Shown here one piece after another: positions 37,420 to 45,466 of a stretch of DNA of 64,000 nucleotides. Position 1 is the first letter of the stretch; each line of letters starts with the position of its first letter. This DNA is from Thermoplasmata archaeon (lineage in GTDB: Archaea; Thermoplasmatota; Thermoplasmata; GCA-020350865): contig CP070751.1 of the NCBI GenBank assembly GCA_020348445.1, positions 2,444,892 through 2,508,891 of the forward strand, given 5' to 3'. The position numbers were made by a program, and so were the translations under genes. The notes under the pieces are model-generated. The model was not told the origin of the DNA. It saw only the letters and a program-made list of their open reading frames with translations, and did no database searches.

Positions 37420-39350
37420 ACTAGAACCCCCAGTGCACTTAATACTATATTGAGTAAAAAGCCCACGAAAAATGCAAATGGAAAGATAAAGGCAATTATA
37501 CCGAGAGTGACCTTTTTTCCCCGCTCCTTGTACATCATCATAACCTGAGCAATGCAAGGTATAAAAAGTGTCAAAGTAACAGCCGCCACTGTAAGCTGTG
37601 CCATTGTAAGTGTGCCGCTGATATCGTAAAGACCAGCTGCTCCGTAATCCCTTCTAAAGAAACCGTATATGAAAACAGGTGCCGCACTTCCTGGAAGCCC
37701 GAGTCCACCCATGAGAGGGGCAAGCCAATTTACTAGATGAACAAATACTCCAGTAATATCCCCAAGCCACAGAAGGACACTGGCTATCACGAAAAGCGGA
37801 AGTACTTCCTTGAAGTACCATATCATCCTAGTGTATGTTTTTACAAGGACATTGGAGAGTTTGGGAACTCTCAGAGGAGGAAGTTCCATAAAGAACTGGG
37901 GTTTTCCCCCTGGAATCAGCGTGGAACCCAACCAGCCAATGAAGAGCATGACAACAAATATTACCATGGCCCAGGTGAATAGTGCCAAAACACTCCTGGA
38001 AAGTATTCCAAATATGACTCCAAGTTGTGCCGAACAGGGGATCGCAAGTGCAAGAAGAAGGGTTGCCAAAATCCGCTCTTTCTTTGTCTCAAGCGTACGG
38101 GTGACAAGTGTACCCATTGTATCGCATCCCAGACCCAGTGTCATGGGAATCACTGCTCTTCCTGAGAGGCCGATTTTCTTAAAGACCCGGTCAATAAGCA
38201 GGGACAGTCTTGGAAGGTAGCCTGTATCCTCAAGTATGGAGAACGCCAAAAAGAATATCCCCACTATGGGAAATATTATGGCCACTGCGTATCTTAGACC
38301 CAGGGTCACGATCCCGAATTCCCCACCAATTATGCCCCTAACGGGATCCCAGGGAACATTTTCCTCTAAAAAACCATCTACCCTTGGATTGATGTGCCCC
38401 TCGAATAGGGTCCCTTCTATAAAATCAACAAGCTCTCCTGCACCGAAAACTCCCACAAGCAAGTAAAGCCCTATAATCACGGATATTAAAATTGGAATTC
38501 CTGTGGAAGGCCGTATCATTGCCCTGCTTATCTTTTCCTTTAGATCCAATGGTCTTTCACCCTCGGCTCTGACCGCCCTTTCAGCCAGTTTATCTATCTG
38601 ATTCTGCCTGGAATTGGCAACAACATAATCAAGGGGTCTTGCATAGGAATCCCGCACTTCTTCTGCTATTTCTTTTGCTTTTGTAAACACCTTTTTATTC
38701 TTTTCAGAAACCATTGCTTCGATTGTTGATTCACCCTGTAGAAGAAAAAGTGCAATGGACCGTTTACTTATAGGATAATCCCCTTCAAGAAGATCTTCTA
38801 TTTTTATAGCCGCTTCCTCGATCTCTTTTGAGTATCTCACCTTGCGTCCCGGGGCAAGCCCTCTGTTTAGGGTGGTTGTAATGGCTTTATCAAGTTCTTT
38901 TAGGCCCTCCCCTTTTGTTGCTGCTGTGGGAATCACAGGAATTCCCAAGGCTTCTTCCAGTGCCATGAAATCGAACTGCATCCCTTCCTCTTCTGCCTCG
39001 TCGATCATGTTCAGGACGGCGATTGTCGGAAGGCCGGTTTCAATAAGTTGAAGTGTTAAATGCAGCATGCGGTCGATGTTCTTGGCATCCAGAACGTTAA
39101 TAATCAAACTTGGGTTCTCATTTAAAAGAATGTCCCTTGCAACCCTTTCCTCCTCTGTTATTGGTAAAAGGGAATACATACCCGGGGTGTCAATGATCTC
39201 CACTTTCTTTCCCGATATCTCAGTCTTTCCCCTATCCACGGCAACTGTTGTTCCTGGATAATTTGAGACAACGACATAGGCACCTGTTAGGGCGTTGAAA
39301 ATCACGCTCTTCCCCACATTGGGATAGCCCATAAGAAGTATGGTGTCCAT
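37416..39350 (-). CDS. feoB: Ferrous iron transporter FeoB
   Basis: At least 644 residues. The G domain has G1 GYPNVGKS (8-15), G2 YPGTT (31-35), G3 DTPG (54-57) and G4 NMID, followed by the GDI-like helical region and the membrane domain from ~290 with two Gate motifs (RAVIPMTLGLGCD and CIAQVMMMY). It moves Fe2+ into the cytoplasm. The ATG at 39350 has a poor ribosome-binding site. The frame stays open upstream through GCHGTSENEQ, resembling the CH-containing N-termini I recall from some FeoB proteins. A CTG at 39425 follows GGGGAGGA by six bases and may be the real start. It heads the minus-strand operon. Confidence 0.93.
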   Translation of the reverse strand: MDTILLMGYPNVGKSVIFNALTGAYVVVSNYPGTTVAVDRGKTEISGKKVEIIDTPGMYSLLPITEEERVARDILLNENPSLIINVLDAKNIDRMLHLTLQLIETGLPTIAVLNMIDEAEEEGMQFDFMALEEALGIPVIPTAATKGEGLKELDKAITTTLNRGLAPGRKVRYSKEIEEAAIKIEDLLEGDYPISKRSIALFLLQGESTIEAMVSEKNKKVFTKAKEIAEEVRDSYARPLDYVVANSRQNQIDKLAERAVRAEGERPLDLKEKISRAMIRPSTGIPILISVIIGLYLLVGVFGAGELVDFIEGTLFEGHINPRVDGFLEENVPWDPVRGIIGGEFGIVTLGLRYAVAIIFPIVGIFFLAFSILEDTGYLPRLSLLIDRVFKKIGLSGRAVIPMTLGLGCDTMGTLVTRTLETKKERILATLLLALAIPCSAQLGVIFGILSRSVLALFTWAMVIFVVMLFIGWLGSTLIPGGKPQFFMELPPLRVPKLSNVLVKTYTRMIWYFKEVLPLFVIASVLLWLGDITGVFVHLVNWLAPLMGGLGLPGSAAPVFIYGFFRRDYGAAGLYDISGTLTMAQLTVAAVTLTLFIPCIAQVMMMYKERGKKVTLGIIAFIFPFAFFVGFLLNIVLSALGVLV

Positions 39351-39449
39351 TTCCTTGTCTTTTTTAATTGCTTTGACTTGTTCATTTTCGGATGTCCCAT
39401 GACACCCTTTTTTCTTGTTCTTCAGGCTACATCCTCCCCGATCATATGT

Positions 39450-39463
39450 TTAGGTTCGCCTAA
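39450..39463. promoter_or_regulatory. DtxR-type operator 1 before feoB
   Basis: TTAGGTTCGCCTAA is a perfect inverted repeat (TTAGG-N4-CCTAA). The half-site equals that of bacterial DtxR/IdeR boxes. It lies between the predicted TATA box and the feoB start, where a repressor would block transcription. Two DtxR-type genes are encoded downstream in the operon. Confidence 0.8.
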
Positions 39464-39469
39464 TTATAG

Positions 39470-39483
39470 TTAGGTATGCCTAA
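39470..39483. promoter_or_regulatory. DtxR-type operator 2 before feoB
   Basis: TTAGGTATGCCTAA is a second perfect TTAGG-N4-CCTAA palindrome. Its centre is 20 bp from that of operator 1, about two helical turns, so two dimers could bind the same face of the DNA. It touches the TATA-like run. Confidence 0.8.
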
Positions 39484-39498
39484 ATATATATATATAGT
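39482..39498 (-). promoter_or_regulatory. TATA-like box of feoB (also readable for the divergent side)
   Basis: An alternating AT run (AAATATATATATATAG on the plus strand) lies immediately upstream of the two operators. Read on the minus strand it would place the transcription start at ~39460-39470, over operator 1. Being nearly symmetric it could also serve the plus-strand genes at 39524/39630. Confidence 0.5.
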
Positions 39499-39523
39499 TT
39501 TTGGTGGGAGATACTGTTGAGTT

Positions 39524-39616
39524 ATGAATGATTTTTTTAACTGGCTAAAAATGGGTGATAATATGAGTTTTTGGAAGGATTTATGGAAAAAGATTAAGAC
39601 TATGAAAATCATATAG
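39524..39616 (+). CDS. Possible 30-residue amphipathic peptide
   Basis: An ATG opens 30 codons (start MNDFFNWLKMGDN, then SFWKDLWKKIKTMK) ending in TAG 13 bases before the next gene. The peptide would be a Trp/Lys amphipathic helix. No good ribosome-binding site is seen, but the ATG lies close to where a transcript from the TATA run at 39482 would begin, so leaderless translation is possible. It could equally be non-coding leader. Confidence 0.25.
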   Translation: MNDFFNWLKMGDNMSFWKDLWKKIKTMKII

Positions 39617-39629
39617 AAAAGGATTAATT

Positions 39630-40220
39630 ATGAGCCTCAATTTTTTTTATAATATTTATTTTATCTGTATACTAATATCATTACTTATGGTATTAGACTA
39701 TTGGCTGACATTAATCAGTCAAAAATATTTCGATAAATATGGAAGTAAATATTTACAAGTAGAATCACTCGAATTAAATCCTACATTCCAAAAAAGCATA
39801 AAAGAAGGTAAATACAATCCAAAACATTTGTTAGGTATTATCTTCGTAATATTTTGTTTAATAATAACATTCTATTTAAAGAGTCTCAATCTCAATATTT
39901 TCGGTTTCGATTTAGGATTTTTTTATGAATTTTTAGTAGGATTTTTTATTTTAATTTTTGTTAGCATTAATTCTGGACATATTCAAAGTATATTTTATCT
40001 TAATTTTATTGGAAAACATCCAAATGTAATAGAAGGGAGAATAAGACGTGAAATGTCTCTCCAATATTATATAAGGATGTTATCTTTCTTTTCAATATCG
40101 TTTATCTTATTGTTTATTCTAATTTTTAATCCTACAATATTTATATTTGGTGGACTCATTGGTACATTAATAGTTAGCATTTGGCTTAATGAATTATATC
40201 AGAAAACGGTGAAAAAATAA
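39630..40220 (+). CDS. Small integral membrane protein of unknown function
   Basis: 196 residues with about five hydrophobic helices (~5-28, ~68-86, ~95-118, ~150-172, ~175-190) and a soluble loop containing NSGHIQSIFYLN and PNVIEGRIRR. The ATG follows AAAGGA by seven bases. The gene is markedly richer in A/T than its neighbours, with many TTT and ATA codons, which may reflect its hydrophobic content or acquisition from elsewhere. It is divergent from feoB and shares its AT-rich promoter region. I do not recognise a family. Confidence 0.75.
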   Translation: MSLNFFYNIYFICILISLLMVLDYWLTLISQKYFDKYGSKYLQVESLELNPTFQKSIKEGKYNPKHLLGIIFVIFCLIITFYLKSLNLNIFGFDLGFFYEFLVGFFILIFVSINSGHIQSIFYLNFIGKHPNVIEGRIRREMSLQYYIRMLSFFSISFILLFILIFNPTIFIFGGLIGTLIVSIWLNELYQKTVKK

Positions 40221-40454
40221 TTATTTAAAATTTCAGATTTTGGATGTTGTTTAATTTTCTCCATTGTCTTTCAGAACAGAATTTATGTTCCCAACTTTCT
40301 CTTGGCTTTGATTTAACAATATTTCCATTCTGAGATATTGTGTCATTAAGGCACTTATTCAAAATCTTATCGTTTCCAAAAAAGTTTTAAATACGATTAC
40401 ATCAATGTATAATTTGAGGAAGTGATATCCTCCCAAAAAACTGGGGGAATAAAA

Positions 40455-41174
40455 ATGTATAAAATCGCAATTGTGCGAATTTCGGTAATAATGTTGCTAA
40501 TCTGTGTGATAAATCCTGTTACAGTCTCACAGGCTCCTGATGGACAAAGTTCAGAGCAAATAGATTTATTGAATCAAAGCACAATGAAATCCATCAATAA
40601 TACTATTATACGAGAATCAGTAAATTTGGTTATACAATATGATTTTGACACAGATATGGATGGGATCCCTGATGCCAATGAACTTGGATTTGAATTTGAT
40701 TTTGACAATGATATTGGTTTGGCAGATGACCCCAATAACCCAGTGACGCCAGATACAGGTCCAGATAACATCGATCGCGACAGTGACAACGATGGAATAT
40801 TGGATTGGCCTTGGGGCAACGATACGATTTTAATACAGCCTATAACAGGTAAAACTAAATCCTTAATGGAGTTGACCGATGTGTTTTCAGTGTATGTCGA
40901 TGAAGTAGGTGAATCGACAAAATTACAGTTTTCTCCTGAAGACAATAATTACCAACTTGATATATCCAAGTTAAGAAACGGAGAACATGTTATTTACGTT
41001 CAACATATCGTCAATGATGGATATAACTTAAACACCTCTACATTCGAGTTTTATATCGAAGTTCAGAAAGATTCTAATGATCAAGATTCTTTTCCTATTA
41101 TTTGGTTAGGTTTAATTGCAATAATACTAATCTGTGTTGTGTTATTAGCTTTAATGATGTTGTATAGGAGATAA
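40455..41174 (+). CDS. Exported Asp-rich (TSP3-like) protein with C-terminal membrane helix
   Basis: 239 residues from the ATG at 40455, shortly after GGGGGA; a GTG at 40422 would add eleven residues before the signal peptide and is less likely. A signal peptide (~1-24) leads to a calcium-binding-like Asp-rich stretch (~68-125; DTDMDGIPDANELG, DRDSDNDGILDWPWG) of thrombospondin-type-3 character. A small beta-sandwich-like region follows (~130-210), then a membrane helix (~216-236) and a YRR end. It stands alone. A surface protein using Ca2+ for folding is inferred; the specific role is unknown. Confidence 0.8.
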   Translation: MYKIAIVRISVIMLLICVINPVTVSQAPDGQSSEQIDLLNQSTMKSINNTIIRESVNLVIQYDFDTDMDGIPDANELGFEFDFDNDIGLADDPNNPVTPDTGPDNIDRDSDNDGILDWPWGNDTILIQPITGKTKSLMELTDVFSVYVDEVGESTKLQFSPEDNNYQLDISKLRNGEHVIYVQHIVNDGYNLNTSTFEFYIEVQKDSNDQDSFPIIWLGLIAIILICVVLLALMMLYRR

Positions 41175-41318
41175 CCAGCTCACTCTTTTAAATCAGACCA
41201 AAATTGCAGGACCGAGAATCAGTGAATTCCAATTGACTATAGGTATTAATATCGGTGAGAAAGTTAAAGACGATTTTACAAAAAGAAATATAACAAATGA
41301 AAGCATTTATGTTACTTG

Positions 41319-41398
41319 CCCCCAACTCCCTCTGACCCTTCCTCGCACAAACTAGGCTTCTTAAGCCTTAATTTTTCCCTCCTTAGGGGAGTTGGGGG
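41319..41398. repeat. Nested inverted repeat in an intergenic spacer
   Basis: CCCCCAACTCCC (41319-41330) is exactly complementary to GGGAGTTGGGGG (41387-41398). Inside the 56-base loop, AGGCTT-CTT-AAGCCT (41354-41368) forms a second hairpin. The rest of the 298-base spacer (41175-41472) holds no gene I can see. It lies between converging genes, so it may be a terminator/RNA hairpin or a relic of a small mobile element. Confidence 0.6.
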
Positions 41399-41472
41399 TG
41401 GTTTTCTAATTTCTGTGATTACCTTATGCAAAATCCTTTTGATCTAAATTTTTGAGTAAATCAAAATGTATA

Positions 41473-42075
41473 CTATCTTCTTTCCATTCCGATAATATAC
41501 CAGTCCTGTGGTTCATCCAACTCAGTATCCACTGTAAGATGTATGATTGCTAGGTTAGGATAAAGATTTTTCAATTCATCCAAATCGACTTCTTCGAATC
41601 TCTTCAGATTATTGAGGTAGGCCTGCTCTGTGAGGGCATTGGATTCGTAGTTCTCCTTGGTCCTTCTAAGTATTCTTTGGATACTGGCATCCTTGCTGCA
41701 ATGGGTCTGCAATATCACAAAAGTCTTGCTCTGGGTCGCGGCAATAGAAGCTGCCCTCTTGCGCAGCTCGGATGTTACAAACGTCGCATCCATTATGGCT
41801 CCGTTCTCCTTTTCTAGCATCTCTTCGGCACGCCTGAACATCTCGTCGTATACCTTTTTTCGAATCTCGTAGTTGGAGGCCACCTTTTCATCGAAGACAT
41901 CCATACCCTTTAGCACCTCGAGGCGAATGAGATCAGTCCTCAGAATAGGATAACCTTTGATTTTGGATACCTCTTGTGTGGTTTCTGTCTTCCAGGTCCC
42001 GGGAAGACCGCATGCGATAAGAAGTGTTCCGGGTTTAAGATTGGCTTCTATAAACTCTGCGAAGGGTTCTCTCAT
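41473..42075 (-). CDS. P-loop kinase-like protein (AAA_33 / COG0645 type)
   Basis: 200 residues. The P-loop reads GLPGTWKTE (23-31): the glycine expected just before the lysine is Trp28, an unusual Walker A. The fold otherwise matches AAA_33 nucleotide kinases, with ILRTDLIRLEVL after the P-loop and DATF (~97) as a Walker-B-like element. In bacteria this domain is often fused behind an aminoglycoside-phosphotransferase-like domain; here that partner is the next gene upstream on the same strand, 44 bases away. Likely a small-molecule or RNA kinase working with that neighbour; substrate unknown. Cytoplasmic. Confidence 0.8.
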   Translation of the reverse strand: MREPFAEFIEANLKPGTLLIACGLPGTWKTETTQEVSKIKGYPILRTDLIRLEVLKGMDVFDEKVASNYEIRKKVYDEMFRRAEEMLEKENGAIMDATFVTSELRKRAASIAATQSKTFVILQTHCSKDASIQRILRRTKENYESNALTEQAYLNNLKRFEEVDLDELKNLYPNLAIIHLTVDTELDEPQDWYIIGMERR

Positions 42076-42119
42076 GTCATCACTTTCCTTTTAGGCAATT
42101 ATCATGATTGTATATATTA

Positions 42120-43130
42120 TTAATCTTCACCGATATATGAATATGCCAAATTAAAATACTTCTTTGCGGTGTCCATGGCTTGCTTCCCTTTCTCACCTGT
42201 AATGCTGGGGTCGTTTAACATAAAGCTTGTGACCTTTCCTCTAACATATGCCCTGTAGACCTTGTAGAATTTGATGAGATGGTCGATATCCTTTTCATTG
42301 GTTTTTTCACAATACGCTTTCTTCAGCTCTGCTGCCAGGTCTTTCCCATCATTGTATTCCAGGTCCATGAGTAAAAACGCAATGTCAGAGGCAGTATCAG
42401 AATACCTGAACCTCTCATTGAACTCTATGCAGTCGAAGATGATGATGGGATCAGTTAAACAGATATGCTCCATGTGAAGGTCGCCGTGGCAGTCCCTGAT
42501 CTTTTTATCAGAAATCCTCTGCTCAAAGAGCTTCTTAAATTTTTTATAGAAATCATTTGTCCACTTTTTCAAATCCGCATGCTGCTTCTTGGTAATTACC
42601 TTACCAATAAATTCCTGGGTCTGGGAAAAGTTCTCATCGGTATTGAACTTGATCACCTCGATCTTTCCGAAAGCGTCGATCTCCTTTGCCTGTCTTGAGG
42701 ATTTGTGAAAGGCGGCCACTGCTTCTGCCACCCTCTTAATATCCTTGGACGTGATCTTACCCTCTTTAAGTTTCGATTTCAGCAGGTTCTCTATAGGCAG
42801 ACGCTTCATCTTGACTGCGTATTCCACAATTTCCCCTTCCCCGTTAATAACGTGGTTTTCATCGTCCAGGGTAACGGGATATACTCCAAGATAAATCCCT
42901 TCAGAAAACCTGTTGTTCAGTTCCACCTCCTGCTCGCAGTAGAATTTTCTTTTTTCCAATGTGGAGAAATCCAAGAATCCGAAATCCACTGATTTCTTCA
43001 ATTTATACACGAAATTGTCGCATATGAATACGTTTGATATGTGGGTCTGCGCAAGACTAACCTCTTTTGTTTCCTCGGGATATGCCTCAGGTTTTAATAG
43101 ATCATCAATTATCTTGGACATGGTTATCAC
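42120..43130 (-). CDS. Aminoglycoside-phosphotransferase-like kinase (COG2187 type)
   Basis: 336 residues from a GTG overlapping the stop of the PHP gene (GTGA); the ATG at 43121 is the alternative. The N-lobe includes VYKLKKSVDFGFLDFST and YCEQEVELNNR. The catalytic loop is CHGDLHMEHI (~215-224) and the metal-binding motif IFDCIEFN follows, as in APH/choline-kinase-like enzymes. Together with the P-loop gene downstream it corresponds to a two-domain bacterial protein that here is split in two. Phosphorylation of a small molecule is expected; the substrate cannot be read, and antibiotic resistance should not be assumed. Confidence 0.85.
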   Translation of the reverse strand: MITMSKIIDDLLKPEAYPEETKEVSLAQTHISNVFICDNFVYKLKKSVDFGFLDFSTLEKRKFYCEQEVELNNRFSEGIYLGVYPVTLDDENHVINGEGEIVEYAVKMKRLPIENLLKSKLKEGKITSKDIKRVAEAVAAFHKSSRQAKEIDAFGKIEVIKFNTDENFSQTQEFIGKVITKKQHADLKKWTNDFYKKFKKLFEQRISDKKIRDCHGDLHMEHICLTDPIIIFDCIEFNERFRYSDTASDIAFLLMDLEYNDGKDLAAELKKAYCEKTNEKDIDHLIKFYKVYRAYVRGKVTSFMLNDPSITGEKGKQAMDTAKKYFNLAYSYIGED

Positions 43131-44014
43131 TTTTTCCTTTTCAGGGTTTCAAATTGATCAATAACAAAATCAGGTACATCTACTGTGCCCATTATAATAG
43201 GATTCTGGTGACAGTCAGAGCCACCTGTCATAAGTAGGTTGTGGCTTTTGGCAAAGTTTATATAATGATCAGCGGTTTTTTCATCATGGCGGGAATGCCA
43301 ACATTCAACTCCATCTATATAAGCGAGCATTGCATTTTCAATGATTTCTGTCTGCACTTCAAGGGATTGTGTGACCTTCACCAGGGAGGTTCCATTGGGA
43401 TCATTTGGATGCGCAAATATCAATATCCCACCTGCATCATGAACCAAGGAGGAAGCCTCTTTTAATCCAAAAGGAAACTTTGGCACATTGCAGCGCACAA
43501 GGTATTTATCGAAAGCCTCCTGCTTGTCTGAGACAATTCCTTTTTTCACAAGGTAAGATGCAATGTGCGGCCTTCCAAAAACACCATCCACACTTTCTTG
43601 GATGGCCTTTATATCTTTTTGGGTGAGGGGATCGATTCCCTCAGACTCGAACTCGTAATTGATCTTTTCTAATATCTTTAAAGCCCTATCATCTCGAAAA
43701 TGTGTGATCTCTTTTAATTTCTCTCTCAATGCCGAATTCTCGAAATCGTAATGGTAAGCCAAGAAATCAAGGGCTATGGCTTTTCCTTTGGTGTACTCAG
43801 TGTGGGAAAACGTTATGTTAAACTCCAAACCTGTGATGTACTCCAAACCTGCTTCCTGGGCCAGTGCTTTGGCACGAGCCTGACATTCCATTGAATCATG
43901 ATCAGTTATGGAGAGCACATCAATATTTCTATGGACGGCCTCTCTGAATATTTCTTCAAGGCTCATTCTGCCGTCCGAACAGTTCTTGGAGTGAATGTGA
44001 AGATCTATTTTCAT
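43127..44014 (-). CDS. PHP-domain metal-dependent phosphoesterase
   Basis: 295 residues. The PHP metal-binding motifs are in order: DLHIHSKNCSDG (4-15), TDHDSM (~37-42), GLEF (~62), RPHIA (~149), FAHPND (~199) and GGSDCHQ (~265). This is the TrpH/RNase AM/3',5'-nucleoside bisphosphate phosphatase type of PHP protein, hydrolysing phosphate esters of nucleotides or histidinol phosphate using up to three metals. Its stop overlaps the start of the kinase-like gene, so the PHP, APH-like and P-loop genes form an operon, hinting at a shared phosphorylated substrate. Cytoplasmic. Confidence 0.87.
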   Translation of the reverse strand: MKIDLHIHSKNCSDGRMSLEEIFREAVHRNIDVLSITDHDSMECQARAKALAQEAGLEYITGLEFNITFSHTEYTKGKAIALDFLAYHYDFENSALREKLKEITHFRDDRALKILEKINYEFESEGIDPLTQKDIKAIQESVDGVFGRPHIASYLVKKGIVSDKQEAFDKYLVRCNVPKFPFGLKEASSLVHDAGGILIFAHPNDPNGTSLVKVTQSLEVQTEIIENAMLAYIDGVECWHSRHDEKTADHYINFAKSHNLLMTGGSDCHQNPIIMGTVDVPDFVIDQFETLKRKK

Positions 44015-44068
44015 TATTCATCACTTCTTTGATCCGGCCCCAACATAATTTCCGCATTTTTATGATAG

Positions 44069-45346
44069 TTATGTGCCTGCCGAATAATCTGTTAAATACT
44101 TCTTCTGCTCCTCTGTGAGCCTATCGATTGTGATGCCCTGGGTCGCAAGCTTCAGTTGGGCAACTTCCTGGTCCTGCTCCTTTGTCACATCGTATATCCT
44201 GTTCTCAAGGGAATTGCCATTTTTAGCAAGCCACATCATGGAGAGGAACTGGTTTGCAAAGGACATGTCCATGACTTCAGAAGGATGACCCTCGGCTGAT
44301 GCCAGGTTAACAAGCCTTCCCTGGGCCAAAAGGAATATCTTATTTCCGTTTTTAAGGGTGTACTCCTCATTTGAAGGTCGGATCTCACGAACCGATGTGG
44401 ACATTTCCTTCAAATCTTTGATATTTACCTCGCAGTCGTAGTGTCCAGTATTGCACACAATGGCTCCGTCTTTCATGAGTTCAAAATGTCTTTTTACAAT
44501 GATATCCTTCATCCCTGCCGCTGTGATAAATATATCCCCGATTTTTGCTGCCTCGTCCATTTTCATCACTCTAAATCCTTCCAAAGTTGCTTTCAAAGCC
44601 ATAATAGGATTGACCTCTGTTACTATGACATTTGCTCCGAGACCTTTTGCCCGCATGGCAACACCGCGGCCGCAGTGACCGTATCCAGCCACTACAAAAT
44701 TCTTTCCTGCAATAAGAACGCTCGTTGCTCTCAGAATACCGTCAAGGGAACTCTGACCTGTGCCGTATACATTATCGAAATCCCATTTTGTCTCTGCATC
44801 ATTCACTGCCATTATGGGATACAGTAGTTTTCCGTCCTCGGCCATGGCCCTTAAGCGGTGAACACCTGTTGTGGTCTCCTCTGTACCGCCAATAACTTCT
44901 TTGGCAAGCTCTGGGTGCTTGTTGTGTATCGTAAATATCAGGTCCGCACCGTCGTCAAGTGTCAGTGTCGGTTTCATTTCCAAGGTCTTTTCAATTGCCC
45001 AGTAGAACTCATCCACATTCATGCCGTGCCATGCATAAACTGAAATCCCTTGCTTTGCCAAGGCTGCGGCGATATCGTCCTGGGTGCTTAAGGGATTGCA
45101 TCCACTCCATGAGACTTCTGCACCTGCCAAAACCAGTGTTTTGATAAGAACGGCAGTTTCCTTGGTTACGTGAAGACAGCCCGCAATTCTCATGCCTTTT
45201 AGTGGCTTTGACTCGCTGTACTTCTTTTGAAAGGCCATCATAACCGGCATTCTTGATTCGGCCCACTCGATCTTCTTCTGTCCAGATTCGGCAAGGCTTA
45301 TGTCCTTTACTTTATAATTCTTGTTACTATCTGCATCGTTTTCCAT
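44069..45346 (-). CDS. ahcY: Adenosylhomocysteinase
   Basis: 425 residues, normal for archaeal enzymes. Diagnostic motifs are all present: EETTTGVHRL (156-165), NDAETKWDFDN (182-192, substrate Asp and Lys), YGTGQSSLDG (194-203) and the NAD site GYGHCGRG (221-228). The C-terminus ends DYSAGT rather than the KPDHYRY of many bacterial enzymes, as is common for the archaeal type. It converts S-adenosylhomocysteine to homocysteine and adenosine, recycling the product of methyltransferases; several SAM-dependent enzymes are encoded nearby. GGTGA lies six bases before the ATG. It is divergent from an Lrp regulator across a region with three TGTACA sites. Confidence 0.96.
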   Translation of the reverse strand: MENDADSNKNYKVKDISLAESGQKKIEWAESRMPVMMAFQKKYSESKPLKGMRIAGCLHVTKETAVLIKTLVLAGAEVSWSGCNPLSTQDDIAAALAKQGISVYAWHGMNVDEFYWAIEKTLEMKPTLTLDDGADLIFTIHNKHPELAKEVIGGTEETTTGVHRLRAMAEDGKLLYPIMAVNDAETKWDFDNVYGTGQSSLDGILRATSVLIAGKNFVVAGYGHCGRGVAMRAKGLGANVIVTEVNPIMALKATLEGFRVMKMDEAAKIGDIFITAAGMKDIIVKRHFELMKDGAIVCNTGHYDCEVNIKDLKEMSTSVREIRPSNEEYTLKNGNKIFLLAQGRLVNLASAEGHPSEVMDMSFANQFLSMMWLAKNGNSLENRIYDVTKEQDQEVAQLKLATQGITIDRLTEEQKKYLTDYSAGT

Positions 45347-45404
45347 AATCGTTCACCAAAATGTCCTATGTTTCGGATGTTTATATAGTTTTTCTAAGGT
45401 ATTT

Positions 45405-45410
45405 TGTACA
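45405..45410. promoter_or_regulatory. TGTACA site 1 of 3 (ahcY/lrp intergenic)
   Basis: The first of three TGTACA palindromes whose starts are 45405, 45436 and 45467, i.e. exactly 31 bp (about three helical turns) apart. It lies on the ahcY side, just upstream of the ahcY TATA-like box. Confidence 0.6.
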
Positions 45411-45435
45411 TATTTTATCATTTTATATAAAATAA

Positions 45436-45441
45436 TGTACA
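45436..45441. promoter_or_regulatory. TGTACA site 2 of 3
   Basis: This is the core of the 10-bp palindrome AATGTACATT. It sits just downstream of TTTATATAAAA (45421-45431), the likely TATA box of the lrp gene, so binding should block lrp transcription. Confidence 0.6.
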
Positions 45442-45466
45442 TTGTCCGAAAGATTAATAAATATTG

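Noticed and set aside
37420..37557. A longer 113-residue version of the Cys-rich mini-protein starting at 37557
   Set aside because: The extra 46 codons lie inside the feoB coding sequence and read as low-quality protein, while the GTG at 37419 gives a standard GTGA overlap.
42120..43130. Antibiotic-resistance gene (aminoglycoside phosphotransferase)
   Set aside because: The kinase fold is shared, but the match is to the COG2187 type paired with a P-loop kinase, and the operon is metabolic; there is no evidence for drug substrates.
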